A stretch of 64,000 nucleotides of DNA from Kiritimatiellota bacterium B12222. GTDB taxonomy: Bacteria > Verrucomicrobiota > Kiritimatiellia > SS1-B-03-39 > UBA6053. This document shows positions 9,595 through 17,508 of the stretch, piece by piece. The stretch spans positions 558,001 to 622,000 of the forward strand of contig CP120722.1 of the NCBI GenBank assembly GCA_029719485.1. The letters run 5' to 3'. The position numbers and the translations under genes are program-made. Within the stretch, counting starts at the first letter, position 1; each line of letters begins with the position of its first letter. Below the pieces are notes generated by a model. That model was not told the DNA's origin and did not search any database. It saw only the letters and a list, made by a program, of their open reading frames with translations.

Positions 9595-10350
9595 CTACAT
9601 GGCATTCATATCGCGTTTGGGATAATTTGAAGAATGTGTATGGATCAATTCTTGCTCAGCGGCGAGCAGAAGATCGTACATTTCTCCGGCACTTTCGACA
9701 TCAAGCATGTGATCCAGTACTTCGGTTTGACGACAAATCATACTGATTCGCGCTAACATATGTAAATGGATGCGATCCTCCTGACTACAAATCATAAAGA
9801 AAAATCGGGTGTAGGCTCCACCGGGTGCTCCAAAGAGAACGGGTTGGGAGCTGCGTCCCAAAGCGATGAAGCTATCTTCGAACATGTAGGGTTCGTGATG
9901 AGGAGGATGAAGCAGAGCGGCTCCGCAGGGCATTGCAGTGCTGAACAGCTCTTCTCGTTCTTCGACGCCGGTGAGTAAACCTTCTTCGTCCCAGACCATT
10001 TGGGTGGAACAGGCCAAGTCGACCATATTGCGGATGACTTTGGCTTTGGTTTTTCCTTCAAGGGCTGCCGTGATGTAGTTTTCTTGCATCATGGAAGGCA
10101 ATAAGGCTTGTCGTTCACCTAAATCATGGACTTTGGCCGTAGACTTAAGGTGAAAGGCGTTCATTTCTTTGTCGGCCATACCGAGCAGGCGCTGTGAAGC
10201 CCAGCGGTCGATTTCCTGGCAGGGGAAAACCAGATCCGGTCCCTGTTGACGGAACGGAATTTCCTGACGTTTGACGAGCAAACGAATATCTCCTACCTTG
10301 AGGTGAAGGTACTCGGAAAGTTCCTGAATAGTTAAGATGCGATGTGGCAT
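9595..10350 (-). CDS. Helix-turn-helix / PTS EIIA fusion protein
   Basis: 251 residues in two parts. Residues 1-55 form an excisionase/MerR-like winged HTH (LTIQELSEYLHLKVGDIRLLVKRQEIPF...EIDRW). Residues about 90-240 form a PTS EIIA domain of the fructose/Ntr type with the phospho-acceptor H148 in the GAALLHPP motif. This suggests a DNA-binding regulator whose activity depends on phosphorylation of the EIIA histidine, in the manner of PTS-Ntr control; no EI, HPr or EIIBC gene is in the window. The ATG lies 4 bp from the CCA end of tRNA-Thr, so the two may be co-transcribed. Confidence 0.8.
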   Translation of the reverse strand: MPHRILTIQELSEYLHLKVGDIRLLVKRQEIPFRQQGPDLVFPCQEIDRWASQRLLGMADKEMNAFHLKSTAKVHDLGERQALLPSMMQENYITAALEGKTKAKVIRNMVDLACSTQMVWDEEGLLTGVEEREELFSTAMPCGAALLHPPHHEPYMFEDSFIALGRSSQPVLFGAPGGAYTRFFFMICSQEDRIHLHMLARISMICRQTEVLDHMLDVESAGEMYDLLLAAEQELIHTHSSNYPKRDMNAM

Positions 10351-10354
10351 AAAA

Positions 10355-10430
10355 TGGAGCCAAAGACCGGAATCGAACCGGTGACCTATTCATTACGAGT
10401 GAATTGCTCTACCAACTGAGCTACTTTGGC
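10355..10430 (-). tRNA. tRNA-Thr (anticodon CGT)
   Basis: Reads on the minus strand as a full cloverleaf: acceptor GCCAAAG/CTTTGGC (7 perfect pairs), D arm GCTC-AGTTGGTA-GAGC, anticodon stem ATTCA/TGAAT with loop CTCGTAA (anticodon CGT, threonine codon ACG), T arm ACCGG-TTCGAAT-CCGGT. The discriminator is T and the CCA end is encoded. 76 nt. Confidence 0.96.
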
Positions 10431-10640
10431 CAATAAGGTCCCCCTCTGTAAGCTAAAAATAGGCTTTTTGTCAAGAAATCGTGTCGTAGACTTCACAAAT
10501 GAAGGGGTGTATTGATGTCTTCTATATTTCAGGGTGTTAAAATATATAGGAAAGCGTTCCCCTTTCCGGATCATAGGCAAGGTGGGACAAGTTAACATTC
10601 CCTTGTTAACAACTTTTTGTAGAAAATATTCCATAGGTAT

Positions 10641-10687
10641 TTCCGATCTTCGGAAACCCTTGATGTGCAAGCTTCCGAAGCTCGGAA
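10641..10687. promoter_or_regulatory. Two identical dyads TTCCGA-N3-TCGGAA, 32 bp centre to centre
   Basis: The intergenic region between tRNA-Thr and nrdB holds two 15-bp inverted repeats with the same arms: 10641-10655 (spacer TCT) and 10673-10687 (spacer AGC, arms extended by one C/G pair). Centres are 32 bp apart, about three helical turns, which suits a pair of dimer binding sites. No T-tract follows, so these are not typical terminators. A perfect palindrome TTGTTAACAA lies upstream at 10603-10612. The regulator is unknown. Confidence 0.4.
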
Positions 10688-10713
10688 GGCATGAAAGTTG
10701 TCAAAATTTTACT

Positions 10714-10722
10714 TGTGGATAA
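10714..10722 (-). promoter_or_regulatory. DnaA box upstream of nrdBA
   Basis: TGTGGATAA on the plus strand is the exact complement of the consensus DnaA box TTATCCACA. It sits 199 bp upstream of nrdB. In E. coli the nrdAB promoter also carries DnaA boxes that tie dNTP synthesis to replication initiation; a similar use here is inference. It overlaps a small dyad GTGG-ATAA-CCAC. Confidence 0.5.
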
Positions 10723-10763
10723 CCACTAGGGAATGTGATCACATGTTCAAAAATGCAATAAGC

Positions 10764-10779
10764 ATACTATATGTAGTGG
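10764..10779. promoter_or_regulatory. NrdR-box-like operator
   Basis: ATACTATATGTAGTGG matches the NrdR box consensus ACACTATATATAGTGT at 13 of 16 positions and lies 141 bp upstream of the nrdB start, next to a good -35 element. NrdR boxes usually occur as a pair about 31 bp apart; the position 31 bp upstream instead holds a different 12-bp palindrome, ATGTGATCACAT (10733-10744). NrdR represses ribonucleotide reductase genes according to the ATP/dATP state. Confidence 0.55.
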
Positions 10780-10785
10780 TCGTTC

Positions 10786-10814
10786 TTGACAGAAGGCCAG
10801 AAAGGGGATTAGAC
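10786..10814 (+). promoter_or_regulatory. Candidate nrdBA promoter
   Basis: A perfect -35 hexamer TTGACA is at 10786-10791. The -10 region 17-18 bp downstream (TTAGAC/TAGACA) is weak. The position directly after the NrdR-like box fits a repressible promoter. A leader of about 100 nt would precede nrdB. Confidence 0.35.
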
Positions 10815-10920
10815 ACTAGACGGATATATTTTCTCTAACCCAATGCTCATAGAAGCATTGTGGTCCATTTTTTTCATCAATCTCAAATCAAATCTCCGAT
10901 AAGCAAAGGAAATAGCGCAC

Positions 10921-12012
10921 ATGGCAAATGATAAAACTTTTACAGTGGGGTCCCGTAGTTTCGTATTGGATCAGGATAAAGCAGAAAAAGCTTTCTCTGA
11001 AAAAAAGGTAATTAATGGTCGTGAGAGCGTTTTCTTTAATCTTTTACCGCTCAAATATGCCTGGGCCTATGATCTGTATCGGACCATGAAAAATAATCAT
11101 TGGGAACCTGAAGATATTCCCATGCAAAAAGATATTGAGCAGTGGCAGAGTACGGATGAGTTAAGCGATGTTGAGCGCTGGATTATTCGTATGGGTATTG
11201 GGTATTTCTCTGCGGCGGAAGGGATTGTGGGCGATAATATTTTGCATGTGATTCGTGAAAAAGTGACCGCTCCCGAGTTGAAGTTGGTCTTAGGGCGTCA
11301 TGCGCATGAAGAAAACATTCATGCGGATTCTTTGTTGTACATGATCAGTTCTTTGGGAATTAATCCTCATGAATGTGAAGCGATGTTTGAAGATGTGCCG
11401 ACCATTACCCGCAAAAATGAATTTGTGATGAAGGTGTCCCGTTCTTTGCGTCGTGATTTAGACTTAACCCTGCTGGAAAATAAGCAGTTATTTGCTAAAA
11501 ACCTGTTTTTGTTTGGTCAATGCATGGAAGGAACCCAGTTTTATGGGTTGTTTGGCATGATTTTGGCGTTGTACCGTCAAAATAAATTCCCCGGAATTGG
11601 TCAAATGTTCCGCTACACCTTGCGTGATGAGTCCAACCACATCGAATTGCTGCGCAGTTTGTTAATGGCCCTCAAGGAAGAGAATCCTGAAATTTGGACC
11701 TCTGAATTCAAGGCAGAGCTCAGAGACCTTATGAAAGAGGCCAAAGAGCTGGAGAAAAACTTTATTGCCGATTGTCTGCCTGTGAATGCAGTGGGCTTGA
11801 GCATTGATGAATTCTCAAAATACATCGATTATATCGCCGATCGTCGTTTGGAAGGCTGTGGATTGACTCCCTTTGAACCGGGAATCGAAAATCCCTTCCC
11901 TTGGTTGGCTGAAATGATGGATATCCAGAAAGAACAAAACTTCTTTGAAGGACGGGTAACCGAATATCAGAAGTCTTCCGCTCTGGAAATGGTCGACGAC
12001 GACGAACTTTAA
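10921..12012 (+). CDS. nrdB: Class Ic-type ribonucleotide reductase small subunit (R2c, Leu at the radical-Tyr site)
   Basis: 363 residues. Forms the dimetal subunit that generates the oxidant for NrdA in dNTP synthesis. Metal ligands: first ligand E100 in FSAAEGIVGDN (Glu as in chlamydial R2c, where E. coli has Asp), E131 and H134 in HEENIHADSLLY, and later Glu/His in CMEGTQFY and RDESNHIELL. The tyrosine that carries the radical in class Ia is four residues after H134; here that position is L138. Replacement by Phe, Leu or Val defines class Ic enzymes, which use a Mn/Fe centre. AAGGAAA lies about 9 bp before the ATG as ribosome site. First gene of nrdB-nrdA. Confidence 0.93.
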   Translation: MANDKTFTVGSRSFVLDQDKAEKAFSEKKVINGRESVFFNLLPLKYAWAYDLYRTMKNNHWEPEDIPMQKDIEQWQSTDELSDVERWIIRMGIGYFSAAEGIVGDNILHVIREKVTAPELKLVLGRHAHEENIHADSLLYMISSLGINPHECEAMFEDVPTITRKNEFVMKVSRSLRRDLDLTLLENKQLFAKNLFLFGQCMEGTQFYGLFGMILALYRQNKFPGIGQMFRYTLRDESNHIELLRSLLMALKEENPEIWTSEFKAELRDLMKEAKELEKNFIADCLPVNAVGLSIDEFSKYIDYIADRRLEGCGLTPFEPGIENPFPWLAEMMDIQKEQNFFEGRVTEYQKSSALEMVDDDEL

Positions 12013-12049
12013 TTTATACACCCCCAAAAAATATTCCGAGGAAGCAGAG

Positions 12050-15000
12050 ATGATCCGCAATCAAAACACACTGGAAGAAGACCAGTTATTAAAACAGCAT
12101 TCCCTACGACCGCGTAGTGGCGCCACTCGCTTTAATTGGGCTGATGTCGTTTCAGAACAGAGCCCTATCAACTTAAAGCTGACCTCTGATGGGGGAGAAA
12201 AAGACCTTTCTCCTGCAGAAGTAGCTGAGATTATTGGTGATGCCCTCACCACCTTGTTGCTGTCACGCAAACAGGAAAAAGACATTTTTTCAGAAGAAAA
12301 TTGTGAATTGGTGGCAAATGTTACGCGGAAAGTTTCTGAGGTTTTGGTGGCCTTGACTGAACCACGTGCCGAAAAACAGGTAAGCCGTGAAGAATTGCAT
12401 TTGGCGATTGAAAAGGCCTTGGTGCGTCAGGAAAACTATGATTTGGCCCGTAGTTTGGTAACGCATCGTGCCCATGAAATTCAGACGCAACCTACGATCA
12501 AAGTAACGACACAATTGCTGCGCCGGAATGGTCAGTTGGTGCCATGGAATGCAAATAAAATTGAAATTGCTGTGCGTAAAGCCTTTTTGGCTTTGCACTT
12601 AGACAGTGAGCCCGCTGTAGAGGTAACCCAAGCGGTGCTTATGCGCATGGCTGAGGGCCGCAAAGCCATGGTTCATATCGAAGATGTGCAAGACATGGTG
12701 CAGGAAGAGTTGATGAAGGCGGGTCATTTTAAAGCGGCCGAAGCCTATATTCTTTACCGCGGACGCCGTGCAGTGCAACGGGCTGCTGAAGATGCCGCAA
12801 AACCAGCGGATGAAGATCAATCTGTATTTGTGCGGGTACAACGCGCAGATGGCAGTTCTTTCCTTTGGGACGGAGCCGATATGCGGGCGCGTATTGATTA
12901 TGCCGGTTTGGGATTAGACCTGAATTTGGACCGCTCCGAAATCGAAAACGAATTGCGTCGTTCCATTTACGACGAAATGAATCAAGCCGATCTGAAAAAA
13001 ACCATTTTGCTAAATGCGAAAGCCTTGATTGAGCGCGATGCGGACTTCGCAAAATTTGCGGGACGCATGTTACTGACTTATTTGTATGAGGAAGTGTTGG
13101 ATTGGGATATTTTGCAAGATGGAATAGGCCAATTACGCGAGGCACATCGCCGTGGTTTCCGCGCATATTTAGATACTGCCGTGGAACTCGAGCGTTTGAG
13201 TCCAAAATTGTTGAGTTACGATTTGGATCGTTTGGCTGAAGCGTTGGACCCCAGTGCGGATTTGGATTTTGACTATTTGGGGATTCAAACCCTGTATGAT
13301 CGCTATTTGATTATTGATAAACGCGGTGTGAATCGTCGTTTGGAAGTCCCGCAATTTTTCTGGATGCGCGTTTCGATGGGACTGTTCTTGGAAGAACCCG
13401 AAGATCGTGAAGGTTGGGTAATGAAATTGTACAATCTCTACAAAAGCCGTCGCTTCTGTAGCAGTACACCCACCTTGTTTAATTCTGGTACCTTGCACAG
13501 TCAGCTTTCTTCCTGTTATCTCTACAAAGTGGATGACAGCATCGAAAGTATTATGATTCGGGGTATTTCTGAAAATGCGTTCCTGTCTAAATGGGCGGGT
13601 GGTTTAGGGGGATCCTGGACGGCTGTTCGTGGAACGGGCGGATACATTAAAGGAACCAATGGCGAAAGTCAGGGTGTCATTCCTTTCTTGAAATTGCACA
13701 ACGATCAGTTGGTTGCTGTGAATCAGGGGGGCAAACGTCGTGGTTCCGGTTGTGCTTATTTGGAAACTTGGCATAACGATATTATCGATTTCCTTGAATT
13801 ACGGAAAAATACCGGTGATGAGCGTCGTCGTACCCACGATATGAACACCGCGAACTGGATTCCTGATTTGTTCATGAAACGGATGGAAGCCCGTGAAGAG
13901 TGGACCTTGTTCCGTGCGAACGAAACTCCTGATTTGCATGATCTCTATGGCAAAGCCTTTGAAGAGCGTTACCACTACTATGAGCGTCAGGCGAAAGCGG
14001 GTAAGATCTTTAGTCGCACCATGCCGGCCATTGATCTGTGGAAAAACATACTCAAAATGCTTTTCGAAACAGGCCATCCTTGGATTACCTTCAAAGATCC
14101 CTGCAATATTCGTAGTCCGCAGGATCACTGTGGTGTGATTCACAGTTCAAACCTCTGTACAGAGATTACCTTGAATACGGGCGCAGATGAAACAGCTGTG
14201 TGTAATTTGGGTTCTGTGGTTTTGGATTCCCATTTAAAAGAAGATGGTAGTTTAGATCATGATAAATTGCGGGACACCATTCAGGTCGCGATTCGTGCTC
14301 TGGATAACGTGATTGATATCAACTTCTATCCGACCGATGCTGCGCGTACGTCAAATCTGCGTCATCGTCCCATCGGCATGGGCGTGATGGGGTTGGCAAA
14401 TGCACTGTTCCGTAAAAACGTGAGTTTTGCGTCTGAAGAGGCGGTAGAATTCAATGATGAATTTATGGAAGCCATCGCGTATTACGCCTATGAAGCCTCT
14501 AGTGGTTTGGCCAAAGAGCGCGGTACCTACAGTACGTACACCGGTTCGAAATGGGATCGTGGCTTATTGCCTCCTGATACCTTGGACATGCTGGAACAGG
14601 AACGGGGTGTGCAGGTAGATGTACCACGTGGTGGAAAAATGGATTGGAAATCTCTCCGTGAAAAAATCCTGAAGCATGGTATGCGGAATAGCAATGTTCT
14701 CGCAATCGCTCCTACGGCGACAATCAGTAATATCATGGGTACAAGTCCTTGTATTGAACCGATTTATAAAAATCTGTTTGTGAAAAGTAACTTGTCCGGT
14801 GACTTTATTGTGTTGAATGGCAGCTTGGTACGCGATTTGAAATCCCGCGGGTTGTGGGATCAAGAAATGCGTGACAACTTGAAATACTTTGATGGTGAAT
14901 TGGCGGATATTGAACGCATCCCGGAAGAGTTGCGCCGCAAATACTCTACAGCATTCGGGATTGAGTTCGATTACATTATTCGGGCGGCTGCTCGTCGTCA

Positions 15001-15277
15001 AAAATGGATCGACCAATCTCAGTCTGTGAATCTGTTCCTCGGAAACCCTGATTTGAAAACGCTGAGTCATATGTACCGGGCAGCATGGAAAAGTGGCATG
15101 AAAACCACCTATTACCTGCGCACATTGGGTGCTTCAAACATTGAGAAAGCGACGGTTTCGGTGAAAAAAGCAAAAGAACCCGTGGACAGTGATAAACCCG
15201 TTTATACGGACGCACAAAAAGCCGCATGTAGCTTGGATGCCATGCTGAATGGCGGTGAATGCGAATCCTGTCAGTAA
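12050..15277 (+). CDS. nrdA: Ribonucleotide reductase large subunit with extended ATP-cone N-terminus
   Basis: 1075 residues, about 300 longer than E. coli NrdA and close to chlamydial NrdA. The extra N-terminus holds a clear ATP cone (about residues 150-240, RRNGQLVPWNANKIEIAVRKAF), a second cone-like segment (about 262-355, RADGSSFLWDGADMRARI) and a weaker one before them (about 55-145). Catalytic features: first redox cysteine in SSCYL, radical cysteine in SNLCTEI, second redox cysteine in VCNLGSV, radical-transfer tyrosines in KTTYYLRT and the C-terminal shuttle pair CESCQ. Reduces NDPs together with NrdB. A GAGGAAG site precedes the ATG, 37 bp after nrdB. A strong terminator follows. Confidence 0.96.
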   Translation: MIRNQNTLEEDQLLKQHSLRPRSGATRFNWADVVSEQSPINLKLTSDGGEKDLSPAEVAEIIGDALTTLLLSRKQEKDIFSEENCELVANVTRKVSEVLVALTEPRAEKQVSREELHLAIEKALVRQENYDLARSLVTHRAHEIQTQPTIKVTTQLLRRNGQLVPWNANKIEIAVRKAFLALHLDSEPAVEVTQAVLMRMAEGRKAMVHIEDVQDMVQEELMKAGHFKAAEAYILYRGRRAVQRAAEDAAKPADEDQSVFVRVQRADGSSFLWDGADMRARIDYAGLGLDLNLDRSEIENELRRSIYDEMNQADLKKTILLNAKALIERDADFAKFAGRMLLTYLYEEVLDWDILQDGIGQLREAHRRGFRAYLDTAVELERLSPKLLSYDLDRLAEALDPSADLDFDYLGIQTLYDRYLIIDKRGVNRRLEVPQFFWMRVSMGLFLEEPEDREGWVMKLYNLYKSRRFCSSTPTLFNSGTLHSQLSSCYLYKVDDSIESIMIRGISENAFLSKWAGGLGGSWTAVRGTGGYIKGTNGESQGVIPFLKLHNDQLVAVNQGGKRRGSGCAYLETWHNDIIDFLELRKNTGDERRRTHDMNTANWIPDLFMKRMEAREEWTLFRANETPDLHDLYGKAFEERYHYYERQAKAGKIFSRTMPAIDLWKNILKMLFETGHPWITFKDPCNIRSPQDHCGVIHSSNLCTEITLNTGADETAVCNLGSVVLDSHLKEDGSLDHDKLRDTIQVAIRALDNVIDINFYPTDAARTSNLRHRPIGMGVMGLANALFRKNVSFASEEAVEFNDEFMEAIAYYAYEASSGLAKERGTYSTYTGSKWDRGLLPPDTLDMLEQERGVQVDVPRGGKMDWKSLREKILKHGMRNSNVLAIAPTATISNIMGTSPCIEPIYKNLFVKSNLSGDFIVLNGSLVRDLKSRGLWDQEMRDNLKYFDGELADIERIPEELRRKYSTAFGIEFDYIIRAAARRQKWIDQSQSVNLFLGNPDLKTLSHMYRAAWKSGMKTTYYLRTLGASNIEKATVSVKKAKEPVDSDKPVYTDAQKAACSLDAMLNGGECESCQ

Positions 15278-15311
15278 TTGAATAAGTATCTCCGTACTTA
15301 AAAAATAAAAA

Positions 15312-15350
15312 CACCCGTCAGAGAGCGATCTCTGGCGGGTGATTTTATTT
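15312..15350 (+). terminator. Rho-independent terminator of nrdBA
   Basis: Perfect-length inverted repeat: 13-bp arms at 15312-15324 and 15329-15341 (CACCCGTCAGAGA / TCTCTGGCGGGTG, one G-T pair), loop GCGA, followed by ATTTTATTT. An A-rich run precedes the stem, so it may act in both directions. Confidence 0.88.
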
Positions 15351-15428
15351 GGGGAGGCGGAGGCTCTCTAGCTGATGTAGCCGCTATTCCTCAGTTGCAA
15401 TTTTTGAATGAACTGTGAAAAGTGAGAT

Positions 15429-15800
15429 ATGACACATACAAAAACAGTGGTAGTGCTCGGTGCCAGTCCCAAAACCGATCGTATTTCTCATCAGGCAGTG
15501 ACAGAGTTAAGTAGCCATGGATACAAGGTGATACCGGTTCATCCTGTAGCAAAAGAAATCAACGGATTGTCCGTAAAGGCTTCGTTATCTGATATTTCTG
15601 AAGCGGTGGATACGGTGACAGTGTATATGAATGCCCAGCGGTCATCCGGCGTGGAGCAGGATTTGTTGGACCTAAAGCCCCGAAGAGTAATTTTTAATCC
15701 CGGTGCTGAAAATCCAGAGTTAGCATCCACTCTGGAAGAGCAGGGGATTGCAGTTGAGGAGGCTTGTACCCTCATTTTACTGCGCACAGATCAGTTTTAA
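15429..15800 (+). CDS. CoA-binding domain protein (YccU-like)
   Basis: 123 residues, a single Rossmann-type CoA-binding domain. It opens with VVVLGASPKTDRISHQAV, the nucleotide loop, and has HGYKVIPVHPVAKEINGL and later NPGAENPE, all typical of the YccU/COG1832 group. Cytosolic, no membrane segment. The biochemical role of the family is poorly known; CoA or acyl-CoA binding is expected. Stands 20 bp upstream of the helical-protein gene. Confidence 0.85.
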   Translation: MTHTKTVVVLGASPKTDRISHQAVTELSSHGYKVIPVHPVAKEINGLSVKASLSDISEAVDTVTVYMNAQRSSGVEQDLLDLKPRRVIFNPGAENPELASTLEEQGIAVEEACTLILLRTDQF

Positions 15801-15820
15801 GTCTTTGTGAGTAGAAAATA

Positions 15821-16333
15821 ATGACTTCTGCTCTTTCCCCCGTCGATGGGAAGGGATATAAGCCTGTTATGACAGCAGAAACGCAACATATGGAACTCAG
15901 TTTAAAAGCCGGCGATATAGACGTCGAGGCTTTGGTGAACGAAATTCGGCAGGAAGTGGCTAAAAAACGGACGGAAGGGGTGTATACCGATGCCCGGATC
16001 GGTCGTGCCGAGCGACACAACTTGATGTATATGGCGGATAGCGAGGAGTTGTTGCGTTTCTATTTGAATTGTTTGCGAGACGGCGTGCATGTCGACATTA
16101 ACGATTACCAGATTGAAGACAGTCGTAGTGGCTGGAAGGGGAAAGGGCTGGTAAAAATGAAAACCGTGATTTGGAAGCTGTTGAAATTTTATACCTTTCG
16201 GATGTGGCATCAACAAAATCAAATTAATGGTCTGATGGTTACCGCCATTGAAAGTAGTTTTCAGCAATACGAAAAGAAAATTTCTGAACTAGAAGCACGC
16301 CTCGCAAAACTGGAAGGCGGAGAAGGAGAATGA
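15821..16333 (+). CDS. Helical protein of unknown function, coupled to a glycosyltransferase
   Basis: 170 residues. Contains IDVEALVNEIRQEVAKKR (about 37-54) and ends in a coiled coil (QQYEKKISELEARLAKLEGG). No catalytic motif or signal peptide. The DVEALVNEIR type of helix also occurs at the N-terminus of methyltransferases and glycosyltransferases in polysaccharide loci, which suggests a partner or adaptor role, but that is inference. The stop overlaps the next ATG by 4 bp (ATGA), so translation is coupled to the glycosyltransferase. The ATG at 15869, preceded by AAGGGA, is an alternative start. Confidence 0.6.
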   Translation: MTSALSPVDGKGYKPVMTAETQHMELSLKAGDIDVEALVNEIRQEVAKKRTEGVYTDARIGRAERHNLMYMADSEELLRFYLNCLRDGVHVDINDYQIEDSRSGWKGKGLVKMKTVIWKLLKFYTFRMWHQQNQINGLMVTAIESSFQQYEKKISELEARLAKLEGGEGE

Positions 16334-17505
16334 AACTCGCGTTTATTACGCCCCGATTCTTGGTGGGTGGCGTTGTGGGAGGCGCGGAAACCCTGATACG
16401 GGATTTGGCGCAAACCTGTGTGTCGGCCGGTCATGAAGTTCATTTGTTGACGACTTGTGCCACCAATCATTTTACCTGGAGCAATGATCGTGAGCCGGGA
16501 GAAGAGACGGTGGACGGACTTCAGGTTCACTATTTTCGAGTGAATGATGATCGTAACATTGAGACCTTTTTACGCATTCAAAATCAGATCGATAAAGAGC
16601 GTCCGGTTTCGAGAGAAGACCAACAACGCTGGGCTGATAACAATGTGTGTAGTCGTGAGCTCTCCGATTGGTTGCGTAGCAACGGTGAAAGCTTAGATGC
16701 TATTTTGGTGGGACCATATTTATTTGGCATCACCTTGGAAAGCGCAAAAATATTTCCGGAGCGCACCTGGTTAATTCCTTGTTTGCATGATGAAGCTTTT
16801 GCGAAGTTAGACATTGTTGCGGATATGTTTCACGCAACGAAAGGGTCGCTTTTTAATTCAGAGCCTGAAAAAGCATTGGCAATGCGCCTTTATAATTTAG
16901 ATGAAAGCTGTGGTCAAGTGGTGGGCATGGCCATGGAACCTTTTGAAGCAGATCCCGATGCTTTTGCGAAAAAACATGGATTATCCACTCCTTATGTTTT
17001 GTATTGTGGACGTCAGGAAGGTGGAAAAAATACGCCCTTACTTTTAGACTACATGCACAGTTATATTGAACGTCGTCAAGGCGCCGTGATGTTGGTGCTT
17101 ACAGGCAGTGGTGATGTGCCGGTGCCTGAAAAGTTGCGTCCACATTTATTCAATGCCGGTTTTGTCAGTGAACAAGAAAAGCACGACGCCATGGCGGGAG
17201 CGGTGGCATTTATTCATCCCTCAACCAATGAAAGTTTCGGCATTGTATTGCTCGAAGCATGGTTGGCAAAAACACCAGCAATTGTGCATGCACGGGGCGA
17301 GGTATTGCGCTGGCAATGTGAACAAGCTGAAGCTGGATTATGGTTTCGCTACTATCCGGAATTTGAAGCCATGTTGGATCGTTTATTGGAAGATCAAAAT
17401 TTAAATCAACGCCTGGGTCAAAATGGCCGGCACTATGTACTCAATACTTATGGACGTGAGGCAATCGCCGAACGACTTTTTTCGGTATTGGAAAAAGGAA
17501 AATAA
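16330..17505 (+). CDS. Glycosyltransferase family 4
   Basis: 391 residues with the GT-B fold of GT4 enzymes. The N-terminal acceptor domain starts KLAFITPRFLVGGVVGGAETLI, with the glycine-rich loop, and the C-terminal donor domain has YVLYCGRQEGGKN and the nucleotide-sugar motif HPSTNESFGIVLLEAWLAK, with the E-x7-E glutamates near residues 300-310. Transfers a sugar from a nucleotide donor, probably on the cytosolic face of the membrane. Overlaps the upstream gene by 4 bp and is 3 bp from the Rsm22-like gene downstream. Confidence 0.88.
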   Translation: MKLAFITPRFLVGGVVGGAETLIRDLAQTCVSAGHEVHLLTTCATNHFTWSNDREPGEETVDGLQVHYFRVNDDRNIETFLRIQNQIDKERPVSREDQQRWADNNVCSRELSDWLRSNGESLDAILVGPYLFGITLESAKIFPERTWLIPCLHDEAFAKLDIVADMFHATKGSLFNSEPEKALAMRLYNLDESCGQVVGMAMEPFEADPDAFAKKHGLSTPYVLYCGRQEGGKNTPLLLDYMHSYIERRQGAVMLVLTGSGDVPVPEKLRPHLFNAGFVSEQEKHDAMAGAVAFIHPSTNESFGIVLLEAWLAKTPAIVHARGEVLRWQCEQAEAGLWFRYYPEFEAMLDRLLEDQNLNQRLGQNGRHYVLNTYGREAIAERLFSVLEKGK

Positions 17506-17508
17506 TTT

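Noticed and set aside
10733..10744. ATGTGATCACAT as a CRP site
   Set aside because: The half-sites TGTGA/TCACA overlap with no 6-bp spacer, so it does not fit a CRP dimer; kept only as an unexplained palindrome.
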